Source of the DNA: Desulfotomaculum nigrificans DSM 574
Lineage (GTDB): Bacteria; Bacillota; Desulfotomaculia; Desulfotomaculales; Desulfotomaculaceae
Assembly (NCBI RefSeq): GCF_000189755.2
Contig: NZ_KI912183.1
Span: 176,366 to 240,365 of the forward strand
DNA: 64,000 nt
Direction of reading: 5' to 3'
The position numbers were made by a program, and so were the translations under genes. The notes under the pieces are model-generated. The model was not told the DNA's origin. It saw nothing but the letters and a program-made list of their open reading frames with translations, and searched no databases. Positions 1 to 7,816 of the stretch are shown in pieces. The stretch's first letter is position 1. The number at the start of each line of letters is the position of its first letter.

Positions 1-107
1 CATTGAATTATCCACTAGTTTTACGTTATCTCATTAATCGTGACAATGACAAAGCATGATCGTGTCTAGTTTGAATACAGTATACACGAGGGGTTCTGCC
101 TAATAAA

Positions 108-888
108 TTAGGCCAATTGCTGCTTCTGCAACCACTCCTTTGTTTCTTTCATTCGATAGGAATTCCCATTCATATTAATTATGTATGATTGATGTGTTAA
201 ACGGTCAATCATAGCTGCAGTCATAACCGGATCCTGGAATATTTCCCCCCATCGCTCAAAAAGAAAGGTTTGTAGTGATAATAGTGGATTTTCTCCCGGC
301 CCGAAGTGACAGGTGGGTAAACAACAGCTCAGAACCTTCTTTGTCGAAGGAGATGTAGCCCATCTCGTCCGCGATAACCAGGTCATATTTCTCGAATCTG
401 TTTTGGAAGGTGCGTAATGTCTGTTCTGCTCTGCATTCCTTGATCCGGCTAATTAGTAGGGGAACTGTTGTAAACCATACTTTGTAGCCCTCCAGGCAGG
501 CTTTGATGCCAAGTCCTATGGCAACATGGGTTTTACCGGTGCCGGGACTACCTGCTAATATTACGTTCCGCCCTTCCCTAAGGAAATCCAACGTCTTAAG
601 TATCTTCAGTTTCTTCTGTGCGTCCTCCGGTAGATCCTTAATTGATAAGTCCTCCAAATATTTCTTATGGGTAAATTGGGCCAGGCGAATACGGTTGTAC
701 CGTGAGGCCTCCCGCCTTGCATCACACTCCTTTTGCAGCAGTTGTGCCAGAAATTCTTCATAACAGGCATCACGCTGACAGGCTTCTTGAACATATTCAT
801 CAAGGTATTTGCGAATAGCAGGTAGTTTTAATTCTTTGCTGTATTCTATTATGGCTTCTTTCCACTCTTTACGGGTCGCAGCACTCAC
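108..888 (-). pseudogene. istB: IS21 helper ATPase IstB, frameshifted near its C-terminus
   Basis: IstB is the AAA+ ATPase that partners the IstA transposase in IS21 transposition. The first 210 codons, from a GTG at 886-888 overlapping the istA stop, contain the N-terminal helical domain and a Walker A motif GSPGTGKTH, then a Walker B-like VIADEMGY. The frame stops right after TTNLSF at about 256. A different frame continues ERWGEIFQDPVMTAAMIDRL to the real end near 108. Together they give about 260 residues, the usual family length. The shift sits in a run of five T on the coding strand (TCT TTT TGA) and needs one base removed, or a +1 slip on TTT T. Given the other indels in the element, decay is the simplest reading. 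Confidence 0.85.
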
Positions 889-2471
889 GCAATGGCCTCC
901 TTGGGTGCTAAGTTTTGGGTATTAAACAATTTATCGTACATTTTTAAATGTTGTATAGCTTGGTCAGTTATATCCTGTGCGACCTGTGAAATGATTGCAA
1001 TCTCCGGGGTATTTTCCCGGCGTTTAGCGCACAATGCTTTAATTTTATCCGTAGTTACATGGCTTGGGTGGACCTTACACAGTTCAGTTATACTTTTCTC
1101 TACATCCGAAAGTGATGTCCCGTCCTTTATATATTGCATTAGCTCTATAAATTCTTTCTCTTTCTTGGTATAATAGGTTTCAAGATTTGTTTAATTTTTT
1201 GGTCTGCCTGCTGCAAAGCCATACTACCGGCTAATGCACCAGGTTTTTCTTTAATGTCTCCAGGTAGTGACTAAGTTCCAATCGCCACTCATGGCAGCCG
1301 GTAAGCCTGGCATGTTCAGCAATTTTTGCATCTTTGTAGAAGCAGCAGATTCGGCTGGAGTAGATTTTAACCATGACAAGTTCACCAACTAAATGATCAG
1401 GAACTGAGTAATGGTTTTGGTCTACCACAATGGTGGCACACTTGTCCACACGGGCATTTACTACACGGGCTGAATCAAACATTGGGGGTAAGGTTAACAG
1501 GTTGGCACGTTCCTGCTCTAAACAAGCCAGTGCTGACTGTCCATCACGGGTATCTTGGGGCTTAGCATTTAGTTTATTACATATCTTCAACAGGTAATTA
1601 TTGGCCTCGTCCAAGCTCTCGAATGTATCCTTGAATGCAAAGGCTTTACGGCGGATCACATCTACGCTACGCTCAACATGACCTTTTTCATTACCCCTAC
1701 GGACATTGCAAAACCGGTAAAGTAAGCCATAGTAGATGGATAATTGTAACAATCCTTCAGTGGGCTCTTTTTCTGTGCCAACAAATCGTTTAACAGCCAC
1801 CTTCATGTTGTCATACACTAGGGTCTGGTATACCCCACCTACTTCTTGAAAGAACCGGGCATGTGCCTCCTGAAAACATTCAGTTTTCTGTTTAGTAAAC
1901 AAATATGCATATCGGTAATTACCATAGGCAGATGTAAATGCAGCCATTTGAAGTATCTGGAGCTTTCCGCCAATTGTCAGTTTTACTTCTCCCCAGTCGA
2001 ACTCGCAGACATCACCCGGTATGTAAGACTCTTTAATAAAGGCTTCTTTGGCTTTCTGTTCCAGCGATCGTACAATTCGTTTAACGCTGCTATAGCTGAT
2101 GTCTATATTGTCTTCCACTAGGGCTTCATAAATATCAATTATTTTTTTAACTTGTTTATGTTGGCCATTCCTCCGTTTCTGTTCATTTTCATCCAAATGT
2201 TTTTTTATTAGGCTTTGAATATCTTCAGTAACTTTCCGCTTGGGCCTGTTTCCTACGGTATACTTGGGGGTTCTACAATTTCCTGAATTAGTTCCCCGGG
2301 ATCTACTAGGCCAGAGGATTGTTCCAACTCCTTTCGCTTTTCTTCGTATTTATTGATGTATCTGCGGACCGTTTTTCGATCCACACCCAACAATCTGGCA
2401 ATTTCCCGCTGGGACTTTCCCTCCCGGTAATACATGATGAGTATATTTTGTTTTTGAATCAACTTGATCAT
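885..2471 (-). pseudogene. istA: IS21 transposase IstA, broken by three single-base frameshifts
   Basis: IstA is the DDE transposase of IS21 elements. The pieces are in order. An N-terminal helix-turn-helix (SQREIARLLGVDRKTVRRYI) lies at 2471-2253. The catalytic core, with CEFDWGEVK and the YDNMK segment, lies at 2253-1231. A C-terminal tail ends at 885. Joining them needs one extra base at the five-C run (plus-strand G run 2266-2270), one at the five-A run (plus-strand T run 1244-1248) and one near 1181. With these corrected the protein would be about 525 residues, normal for IstA. It overlaps istB by GTGA, so the two were translationally coupled. No other gene in the window shows such breaks. 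Confidence 0.85.
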
Positions 2472-2578
2472 CTCTCCCGGCTCCTCACATAGCTGTAATT
2501 TTGCTCTATGAGGATTATCGGCTAAGGTGGGGGTTTTTTCAATAACCTTTGTGGTGTACTTTTAAATTACCATAAACA

Positions 2579-2995
2579 TCCTACAAAGAGCAGAAGGCAG
2601 TAATGACTGACCTTAAGAAGGTTTACCAGGCTTTGACCCTTGAAGAGGCTGAATTTGCCTTTGAGGAATTTAAAGAGAAGTGGGGCAAGAAACACCCTAT
2701 CATAATCAAGTCTTGGGAAAACAACTGGCTGGAACTAACGGCTTATTTTGAATATCCTTATGAGATCAGGAAGATGATCTACACGACCAACATTATCGAA
2801 GGTTACCATCGGCAGTTAAGGAAAGTGACCAAAACAAAAACTGCTTACCCAACTGACGATGCTTTAAGAAAGATTATTTACTTGGCAACAGAATCAATCT
2901 CAAAGAAGTGGACTATGCCAATCCGGGAATGGAGGAATTGTATCTCCCAACTTGCAATATACTTTGGGGATAGAGTTCAGCCAGGGATTGCCTAA
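2579..2995 (+). pseudogene. IS256-family (mutator-type) transposase, C-terminal fragment
   Basis: About 138 codons of the C-terminal third of an IS256-type transposase are open from the IS21 junction. The frame reads SYKEQKAVMTDLKKVYQA, then the conserved TTNIIEGYHRQLRKVTK segment, ending GDRVQPGIA. In this family the TTN-x-IE-x-x-(N/H)-x-x-(I/L)-R motif holds the last catalytic acidic residue, which is the E of IIEG here. The N-terminal two thirds are absent. Because the frame starts exactly at the IS21 boundary, the IS21 probably inserted into this gene and the 5' part would lie left of the window. The fragment cannot be active. The ATG at 2603 is internal, not a real start. Confidence 0.85.
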
Positions 2996-3192
2996 AAACA
3001 ATGGGTTAGATAACGGGTTTATCGCTTTAGTTCTCCCGGAGATAGTCATAAAAGGAAGAAAGCTGGGAATAATATCCTCAGCTATCTCCGGCAGAACCCT
3101 GCGGGCGCTCGGGTTGCTCCCCAGCATTGCCCTATCCTCCCGACAGGTAAGAGCCACTATAAGCCTACCCAATATCTGACGGAATAATCCAA
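2996..3192. other. intergenic region with a 10-bp inverted repeat
   Basis: This stretch separates the IS256 remnant from the 3' end of csrA. It contains an inverted repeat, CCGGAGATAG at 3036-3045 and CTATCTCCGG at 3082-3091, with a 36-base spacer. No T-tract follows on either strand, so a classical terminator is not obvious. It may be part of the IS256 end or a stem-loop downstream of csrA. Small open frames here have no recognisable content. Confidence 0.35.
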
Positions 3193-3441
3193 TTACACAA
3201 AATTTTGTACACTCCCGAAATCTTCCAACAATTTAGCCAAATCTTCGGGGGCTGCTTTAGCCAAAGCAGCCTTTTTATTTTCCTCTTCGATAGCCTTAAA
3301 CACTTCACTGCGATATACTTGTATATTTTTAGGGGCTTCGATGCCGATTTTTACATTATCACTGGCCACGTCCAGAATGGTGATTACTATATTGTCTCCA
3401 ATATGTATGGCCTGATTTTTCTTACGGGAGAGTATCAGCAT
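3193..3441 (-). CDS. csrA: carbon storage/translational regulator CsrA
   Basis: CsrA is a small dimeric RNA-binding protein that represses translation by binding GGA motifs near ribosome-binding sites; in Firmicutes the main known target is flagellin mRNA. The 82 residues start with the family signature MLILSRKKNQAIHIGD, followed by the strands IVITILDV and VKIGIEAPKNIQVYR that form the beta-barrel. The C-terminal tail is somewhat longer than in the enterobacterial protein, as is usual in this group. The ATG lies immediately after the fliW stop (TAAATG), so the two are translated as a unit. Its antagonist FliW is the upstream gene. Confidence 0.95.
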   Translation of the reverse strand: MLILSRKKNQAIHIGDNIVITILDVASDNVKIGIEAPKNIQVYRSEVFKAIEEENKKAALAKAAPEDLAKLLEDFGSVQNFV

Positions 3442-3864
3442 TTATTTAACCACCTTTCCCTGAAGCAGGTTTTTTAGTGGTTCCCGTAAATTTAAACCGG
3501 GGTCGTTTAAAACAACTTGCATTCCTTTATGGTTAACTATATTTATCACCAACGGGGCCTGCAGGTTAACTGTGGCGCTGGCTAAATCCCCACGGACATT
3601 AACAATATTAAATACCACAATGTCAGAGGGACTTTTAATTTCAAGGCTTTCTGATACAGAGTCCGGCAGGTCAAATTCATAACTTTGGGTAAGGGCAAAG
3701 GGGTTGACGATTAAAAAGCAGATTTCTGCTTCTTCCACTGATTGCAGGTAATAAAAGGGGTTGTCTTCAAAAGGACTGGAAATAATGAAATATCTCAAGT
3801 GTGTAAAGCCCGGCAGCCCCTGTTCAAATAAAAATTTAGCTTCATTTAACTGGTCCTGGTTCAC
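3442..3864 (-). CDS. fliW: flagellar assembly factor FliW
   Basis: FliW binds either flagellin or CsrA. When flagellin accumulates, FliW is titrated away and CsrA shuts down flagellin translation. The protein has the typical opening FLFEQGLPGFTHLRYFIIS, the FLIVNPFAL segment and the C-terminal ANVLQAPLVINI-like stretch (VNLQAPLVINIVNHKGMQVVL). The chosen GTG start at 3864 has a strong GGGAGGG site seven bases upstream and gives 140 residues; an ATG further out at 3888 would lie before that site. It is directly followed by csrA. Flagellin itself is not in the window. Confidence 0.93.
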   Translation of the reverse strand: MNQDQLNEAKFLFEQGLPGFTHLRYFIISSPFEDNPFYYLQSVEEAEICFLIVNPFALTQSYEFDLPDSVSESLEIKSPSDIVVFNIVNVRGDLASATVNLQAPLVINIVNHKGMQVVLNDPGLNLREPLKNLLQGKVVK

Positions 3865-4009
3865 TAAGTAACCCTCCCTGTAGCACACAAATAGTAAGTA
3901 ACTTATCTCTAATGTACCATAAAGTACTCAAGATTTATATGAAATTACCGAAAATCACTATAGTAACATGGAGAATAAATAATGCCTATAACCTTATGGG
4001 GGGAAATAT

Positions 4010-4402
4010 ATGATCGCCAAAAATCCTTATCAAAATTATCAGCAAAATGCCATCATGAGCGCCGGACCGGAGGAACTGACCACCATGCTGTATAACCGGT
4101 TGGTGAAAGATTTAAAACTGGCCCGGGAACATGTGGAGAATAGAGATATCGAAGGTGCCCACAGCTCAATAGTTCATGCCCAGGATATCTTGAGCCACCT
4201 CATGCACACTTTGGACACCAGTTATGAAGTGGGACAAAACTTAATGGCCATGTATGATTATATGTACAGGTGTTTAGTACAGGCAAATTTAAAAAAGGAT
4301 GCCAATCTAATCCAGGAAGTGACCGGTTATGCCGAAGAAATCAGGGATACCTGGATACAGGCGGTAAAACTGGCCAAATCCAGCGCAGCTATGGGGAATT
4401 AG
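4010..4402 (+). CDS. fliS: flagellar export chaperone FliS
   Basis: FliS is the cytosolic chaperone that caps the C-terminus of flagellin and hands it to the FlhA export gate. The 130-residue protein has the family hallmark NPYQNYQQNAIMSAGPEELT near the N-terminus, followed by MLYNRLVKDLKLAREHV and a helical bundle containing the HAQDILSHLMHTLD stretch. The ATG is preceded by GGGGGGAAAT. It is the first rightward gene of the locus, divergent from fliW. The next chaperone gene starts two bases after its stop, so they are one operon with flaG. Confidence 0.95.
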   Translation: MIAKNPYQNYQQNAIMSAGPEELTTMLYNRLVKDLKLAREHVENRDIEGAHSSIVHAQDILSHLMHTLDTSYEVGQNLMAMYDYMYRCLVQANLKKDANLIQEVTGYAEEIRDTWIQAVKLAKSSAAMGN

Positions 4403-4404
4403 GG

Positions 4405-4824
4405 ATGGAGCAATTAGAACACCTTTATACCATCAAAAAGAAAAAGATAGAAAAGATTCTAAAACTAACCACCCAGCAGAAATTGGCCATTGAAAGCCAA
4501 GATGTTGAACAATTACACAATCTGTTGGCAGAACGGCAAACAGTTATGGATGAGGTAGACGGGCTAAATGGGGAGATTGGCCGGTTGGAAAGGTCCGGGT
4601 TAAGTTCAGCAATGGCAGAATCAATTAGAATTCTCAAGAGAGAAATTGATACTTTATGGCAGCAAATTGCTGTTCTGGACGAACAAAACAAGGCTGCCTT
4701 AAACCGGCAGTTTTTGGAAGTTAAACGTAAAATTATTGGTCTTAAGAACAGTAAAACAGTGCAACAGGCCTATTTCCCCAACAGGCAGCAGAATTTTGGG
4801 TATTTTGTAGATAACAAAAAGTAA
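4405..4824 (+). CDS. FliT/FlgN-like flagellar chaperone
   Basis: A 139-residue, almost entirely helical protein with heptad-like spacing (IEKILKLTTQQKLAIESQD; VDGLNGEIGRLE), the size and character of FliT or FlgN export chaperones. Its position directly after fliS supports FliT, which chaperones the cap protein FliD, but sequence alone does not separate the two. The open frame extends upstream into fliS; the ATG at 4405, two bases after the fliS stop and preceded by TTAGGG, is the natural start. It ends 19 bases before flaG. Confidence 0.7.
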   Translation: MEQLEHLYTIKKKKIEKILKLTTQQKLAIESQDVEQLHNLLAERQTVMDEVDGLNGEIGRLERSGLSSAMAESIRILKREIDTLWQQIAVLDEQNKAALNRQFLEVKRKIIGLKNSKTVQQAYFPNRQQNFGYFVDNKK

Positions 4825-4843
4825 GGGCACGGGGGGTGAAAAT

Positions 4844-5230
4844 ATGGTAGAGGGAATCAGTCCGGTAACAAATCTTGTCCAGGATTATACGCAACGTCCT
4901 GTGTCCCTGGAGAATGATTTTACGGCAGTTACCAAAGGGGTTGAACCCACTGATAAAAAGGCTGAGGAATCTACGCCAGACAGCCAAAAGAGTGCCGGTG
5001 AGTTTAATCAGGATCAGGTGCGGCAGGCTGTTGACAAAATGAACAAAACCGTGGAAACCTATAACACCGAGTTGCGTTTCCAACTCCATGAAAAGAGCGG
5101 CGAGTATATGGTTAAGATTATTAATACCAAGGATAATTCGGTTATCAGGGAGATCCCGCCGGAGAAGATCTTAGATATGGTGGCTTACTTTAAAGAGTTG
5201 GTCGGGATTGTAATTGATAAGTTTGCTTAA
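4844..5230 (+). CDS. flaG: FlaG-family flagellar protein
   Basis: FlaG proteins influence filament length in some bacteria; the molecular role is not well known. This 128-residue protein has a variable, polar N-terminal half and the conserved FlaG C-terminal domain: ELRFQLHEKSGEYMVKIIN, then VIREIPPEKILDMVAYFKELVGIVIDKFA. The ATG at 4844 follows a GGGGGGTG ribosome site. It is the last gene of the fliS group. The next gene is on the opposite strand and its stop overlaps the flaG stop by a few bases. Confidence 0.9.
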   Translation: MVEGISPVTNLVQDYTQRPVSLENDFTAVTKGVEPTDKKAEESTPDSQKSAGEFNQDQVRQAVDKMNKTVETYNTELRFQLHEKSGEYMVKIINTKDNSVIREIPPEKILDMVAYFKELVGIVIDKFA

Positions 5231-5634
5231 TCTATTTGCAGCAGTTTTTCAGTAAATAATTCGAAGTCTCCCAGGTGTATCTCGATAATCTTTTGTAAAA
5301 TATGAAGATTAATAGATTGGTAATCATGAACTGCTATGTTTCGAAATCCCACCATTGCTTTCAAACGTTCCGCCAGTTCTTTATCAATGATATTGTTTTC
5401 ATAGAGTAATTCAAAGGCTTGCCGGCTACTTTGCGGCAGGCCTAAATTTTTTTCTGCCACAATATGCATAGCCAGGTCAATGGCGGCCTCACAGGCCCTT
5501 TGAATGTTAAGAATGATGGAATCTTGCTTGGTGTAATTATCCAGGTTGCCGGGGTTGTTATCGTATTCTTCATGGATTCTTTTTAGGCACCGTTTTATAA
5601 CTTGCGTCTTATTTAATATTATATCATTAACCAT
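5227..5634 (-). CDS. HepT-like HEPN-domain toxin (DUF86), orphan
   Basis: HepT proteins are HEPN-fold ribonucleases that act as toxins of MNT/HepT systems. The 135-residue protein has the DUF86 layout: ILNIQRACEAAIDLAMHIVAEKNLG, then SRQAFELLYENNIID and the catalytic R-x4-H-x-Y motif in FRNIAVHDYQSIN, which is intact. The ATG at 5634 overlaps the stop of the antitoxin remnant (ATGGTTAA), as expected for a coupled pair; an upstream ATG at 5685 would lie inside that remnant. The partner antitoxin is internally deleted, so the toxin stands alone. It is transcribed against the flagellar genes. Confidence 0.85.
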   Translation of the reverse strand: MVNDIILNKTQVIKRCLKRIHEEYDNNPGNLDNYTKQDSIILNIQRACEAAIDLAMHIVAEKNLGLPQSSRQAFELLYENNIIDKELAERLKAMVGFRNIAVHDYQSINLHILQKIIEIHLGDFELFTEKLLQID

Positions 5635-5771
5635 TGATGGTACCTCTTTCTTCCAGCTGATTAAAGATATATTGTCTTTCCTCATTTAGCTTGGCGTATT
5701 TTTTTAATGTTAGGGGATATTCTTTGGATTAAATAATCTGTTATTAGAGCATTATTTTCAATGCACATCAT
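5627..5771 (-). pseudogene. MNT-type nucleotidyltransferase antitoxin, internally deleted remnant
   Basis: Two short pieces remain. From ATG ATG at 5766-5771, behind an AGAGGG site, a frame reads MMCIENNALITDYLIQRISPNIKKIRQAK and stops at 5682. It resembles the first helix of MNT antitoxins, before their GS-x10-DxD core. In another frame, KKYAKLNEERQYIFNQL and then EERGTING end at a TAA that overlaps the hepT start, like the C-terminal tail of these antitoxins. The GSYARG and DxD nucleotidyltransferase core, about 80 residues, is missing; the two frames meet at a run of A. Assignment rests on position and on the ends, so it is moderate. Confidence 0.55.
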
Positions 5772-5929
5772 TATAGACCCTCTTTACTAATCTGCATTTG
5801 GCAAGTCTAGTTTAAAATATTATATACCCAGCCAATGAATCAGTCCAATGGGCTGTTTTTATTTTGCTTGTTTGCATGACGATTTTGGCAATATAATATA
5901 TTTTGTAATTCTGATGCAAAGGAGCCATT

Positions 5930-7012
5930 GTGATGGAGCAAAGGATAAAAAAGGTAAGGGAATTTGAAACGGCCTTTGCCAATTATCTTGGGGTAAAATA
6001 TGCTGTGGCCGTTTCTTCGGGGACTGCTGCTTTACACGCCGCACTTTATGCAGCGGGGGTTAGCCATAAGGATGAGGTGATTCTTTCGCCGCTGGCCCAC
6101 CCGGAGACGGCCCATGTGATACGTTACTTTGACGGGGTGCCAATATATACAGACATTGATCTTGCCACCGGTTGTTTAGATCCTGATGCTGTGCGCTGGC
6201 GTATTTCCGGTAACACCAAAGCTATCATTGCCACCCATTATGCCGGCCGTCCCTGTGGCATGGAGGCCCTGGCTAAATTGACCGCAGATAAGGATATTGT
6301 GATCATAGAAAATGCTGCCCAGGCCCTGGGGGCCGGTTATAAGGGAAAGAAAGTGGGGACTGTTAGTTCCTTAACCACCTTTGATTTTTCTCATCCCCAG
6401 GGTGTTTATACCGAAATAGGCGGCATGGTGGTAACTAATTCGGAAGAGTATTACGGCTGGCTCAAGTTATTTAGAGATACCGGTATGATGTACCGGCGGG
6501 AGGAATTGGTGAAGGATGAAGGACCCTGGCATTTTGAGGCCCAGGAGATAGGCTTTAATTACCGGCTTACCGGTATGCAGGCAGCAGCTGGTTTAAGCCA
6601 ACTGGAAAAGGCAGACGCCATGCAAATTCAGCGCAGTCAAATAGCCCGGTCATATTATACAGGGCTGGCTGGCGTAGCAGGGCTGCAGTTACCACCGCAG
6701 ACTAATGAATATGAGCCGGCCTGGTATTCCTTCCCGGTGCTGTTAGAGGGAGAGTTTATCAGTAAACGGCGGCAAATTGTGGAATACCTGTTGGGGCATG
6801 GTATTCCGGTGGATGTGCAGTATTATCCCATTTACCTGCACCCTATTTACTTATGGCAGGGGCACCCGGACATTTGCACCATCGAAGGCCCTCTTTGCCC
6901 CAGGGCAGAGGAGTTTTACAGCAGGGTTGTAAATCTACCGGTATATCCCGGGATGGACGAGCGAAAAGTTATGCAGATAATAACTCACTTTAAAAAAGTA
7001 TTAGGACAATAG
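5930..7012 (+). CDS. DegT/DnrJ/EryC1-family protein lacking the PLP lysine (probable pseudoenzyme)
   Basis: This 360-residue protein has the full fold of sugar aminotransferases of the DegT/ArnB group: EFETAFANYLGVKYAVAVSSGTAALHAAL near the N-terminus, the ATHYAGRPCGMEAL segment, and the C-terminal half with GFNYRLTGMQAAAGLSQLEK. Family members usually bind PLP through a lysine in an SFHxxKxxTTGEGG motif and an aspartate in an EDAAxA motif. Here the two sites read FDFSHPQGVYTEIGG (glutamine near 157) and IENAAQALGA (asparagine near 128). Normal transamination is therefore unlikely. Start is GTG 5930 or ATG 5933 after AAAGGAG. It lies between flaG and flgB, where DegT enzymes often serve flagellin glycosylation. 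Confidence 0.8.
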   Translation: MMEQRIKKVREFETAFANYLGVKYAVAVSSGTAALHAALYAAGVSHKDEVILSPLAHPETAHVIRYFDGVPIYTDIDLATGCLDPDAVRWRISGNTKAIIATHYAGRPCGMEALAKLTADKDIVIIENAAQALGAGYKGKKVGTVSSLTTFDFSHPQGVYTEIGGMVVTNSEEYYGWLKLFRDTGMMYRREELVKDEGPWHFEAQEIGFNYRLTGMQAAAGLSQLEKADAMQIQRSQIARSYYTGLAGVAGLQLPPQTNEYEPAWYSFPVLLEGEFISKRRQIVEYLLGHGIPVDVQYYPIYLHPIYLWQGHPDICTIEGPLCPRAEEFYSRVVNLPVYPGMDERKVMQIITHFKKVLGQ

Positions 7013-7410
7013 TCCTAAAATAATAAGCCATTAGTCGCATGGTAAATAATGGACTTTTAAGCCCTTTTTAGCATAAAATTACAACATAATTATTTTTTTG
7101 AGGTTATCTTACAGACTTTGTTTGACTATGACAAATTAAGCAAACCAAATACAAACAAGCAAACGTCTATACTTATAAGGTACAGACGTTTTGTCTTACA
7201 TAGTATTTCAAGTGTTGTTACAAAAACATTAAAAATTCGCCGTAAACTACCTTTTTAGGAGGGATTTAGTAATATTTGTGGAAACAAATAAGACGGTAAG
7301 CTTTGCTTTCTGTCGAGTAATTACCCCAAGAATCACTTTACAGTTAATATCGTAATCTTGACTCATAACTTTAGATACAACTGTAAAAATTTTTCTAAGG
7401 GAATGGTGTT
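7013..7410. other. 398-bp intergenic leader upstream of flgB
   Basis: The region holds no supported gene. It contains a hairpin at 7161-7191 (AAACGTCT and AGACGTTT arms, loop 15, then TTTTG), which may end DegT-gene transcription. At 7239-7246 is GCCGTAAA, close to the sigma-D -10 box GCCGATAA, with CAAA 14 bases upstream; this is a weak candidate promoter for the long flagellar operon. A strong AGGAGGG site at 7257-7263 is not followed by a start at a normal distance; the nearest frame is a 25-codon GTG frame from 7278. The rest is AT-rich. Confidence 0.4.
7161..7191 (+). terminator. possible terminator hairpin after the DegT-family gene
   Basis: Eight-base arms AAACGTCT (7161-7168) and AGACGTTT (7184-7191) enclose a 15-base loop, with TTTTGTCTT overlapping and following. 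The T-tract is interrupted and the stem has only three G-C pairs, so termination would be weak. Confidence 0.35.
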
Positions 7411-7809
7411 ATGGATATTTTCAATAGCCCCATGTTTAATCTGCTGCAGCGGGGGTTGGATGCCAGTGCCCTGCGGCAGCGGGTGATTGCCAATAATGTG
7501 GCTAACCTTAATACACCGGGATTTAAAAAATCCTACGTCAGCTTTGAGGAACAACTAAAGGCAGCCATGGAAAGCGGTGGCGGGCCTCTAAAGGGGACAC
7601 ACCCCCTGCACATTGGAGTTAGCAATATGGATGTTAAACCTGAGGTGAAACAAGTCAAAGACACCACCATGCGCTATGATGGCAATAACGTGGATATAGA
7701 TGAGGAAATGGTTAACCTGGCGGCCACCACCATTGAATATGATGTCATCTCCCAGGGCTTAATTGATCGTTTCAATGTCCTGAGCATGGTCATTGGAGGT
7801 AGGAGGTAG
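7411..7809 (+). CDS. flgB: flagellar basal-body rod protein FlgB
   Basis: FlgB is a proximal rod subunit exported through the flagellar type III apparatus. The 132-residue protein carries the rod-family N-terminal motif LRQRVIANNVANLNTPGFKKSYVSFEEQL and the C-terminal helix DEEMVNLAATTIEYDVISQGLIDRFNVL that packs with it. Length is normal. The ATG at 7411 is preceded by AAGGGAATGGTGTT. It opens the long basal-body operon and is followed 7 bases later by flgC. Confidence 0.96.
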   Translation: MDIFNSPMFNLLQRGLDASALRQRVIANNVANLNTPGFKKSYVSFEEQLKAAMESGGGPLKGTHPLHIGVSNMDVKPEVKQVKDTTMRYDGNNVDIDEEMVNLAATTIEYDVISQGLIDRFNVLSMVIGGRR

Positions 7810-7816
7810 ATAATTT

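Larger units (their letters stand above)
1..2577 (-). mobile_element. IS21-family insertion sequence, decayed, left part possibly outside window
   Basis: The element holds istA followed by istB, overlapping by a GTGA, which is the normal IS21 order, both read leftward. The right boundary is placed near 2577 because the reading frame of an IS256-type transposase resumes at 2579. Read from that end inward, the sequence begins TGTTTATGGTAATTT. I could not find a matching inverted terminal repeat in bases 1-107, so the left end may lie outside the window. Bases 1-107 hold no gene that I can support. Both genes carry frameshifts, so this copy is probably not autonomous. Confidence 0.8.

Noticed and set aside
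250-300. Programmed +1 frameshift in istB at TCT TTT TGA, similar in form to the RF2 site
   Set aside because: No upstream Shine-Dalgarno-like stimulator is evident, and istA in the same element carries three other indels that no recoding would explain.
2952-3179. 75-codon plus-strand frame over the intergenic region
   Set aside because: It begins inside the IS256 fragment, has no ribosome site and shows no recognisable content.
3964-4009. Sigma-D promoter before fliS
   Set aside because: TAAA and CCGAAAAT are present in the region but the spacing is 23 rather than about 15 bases.
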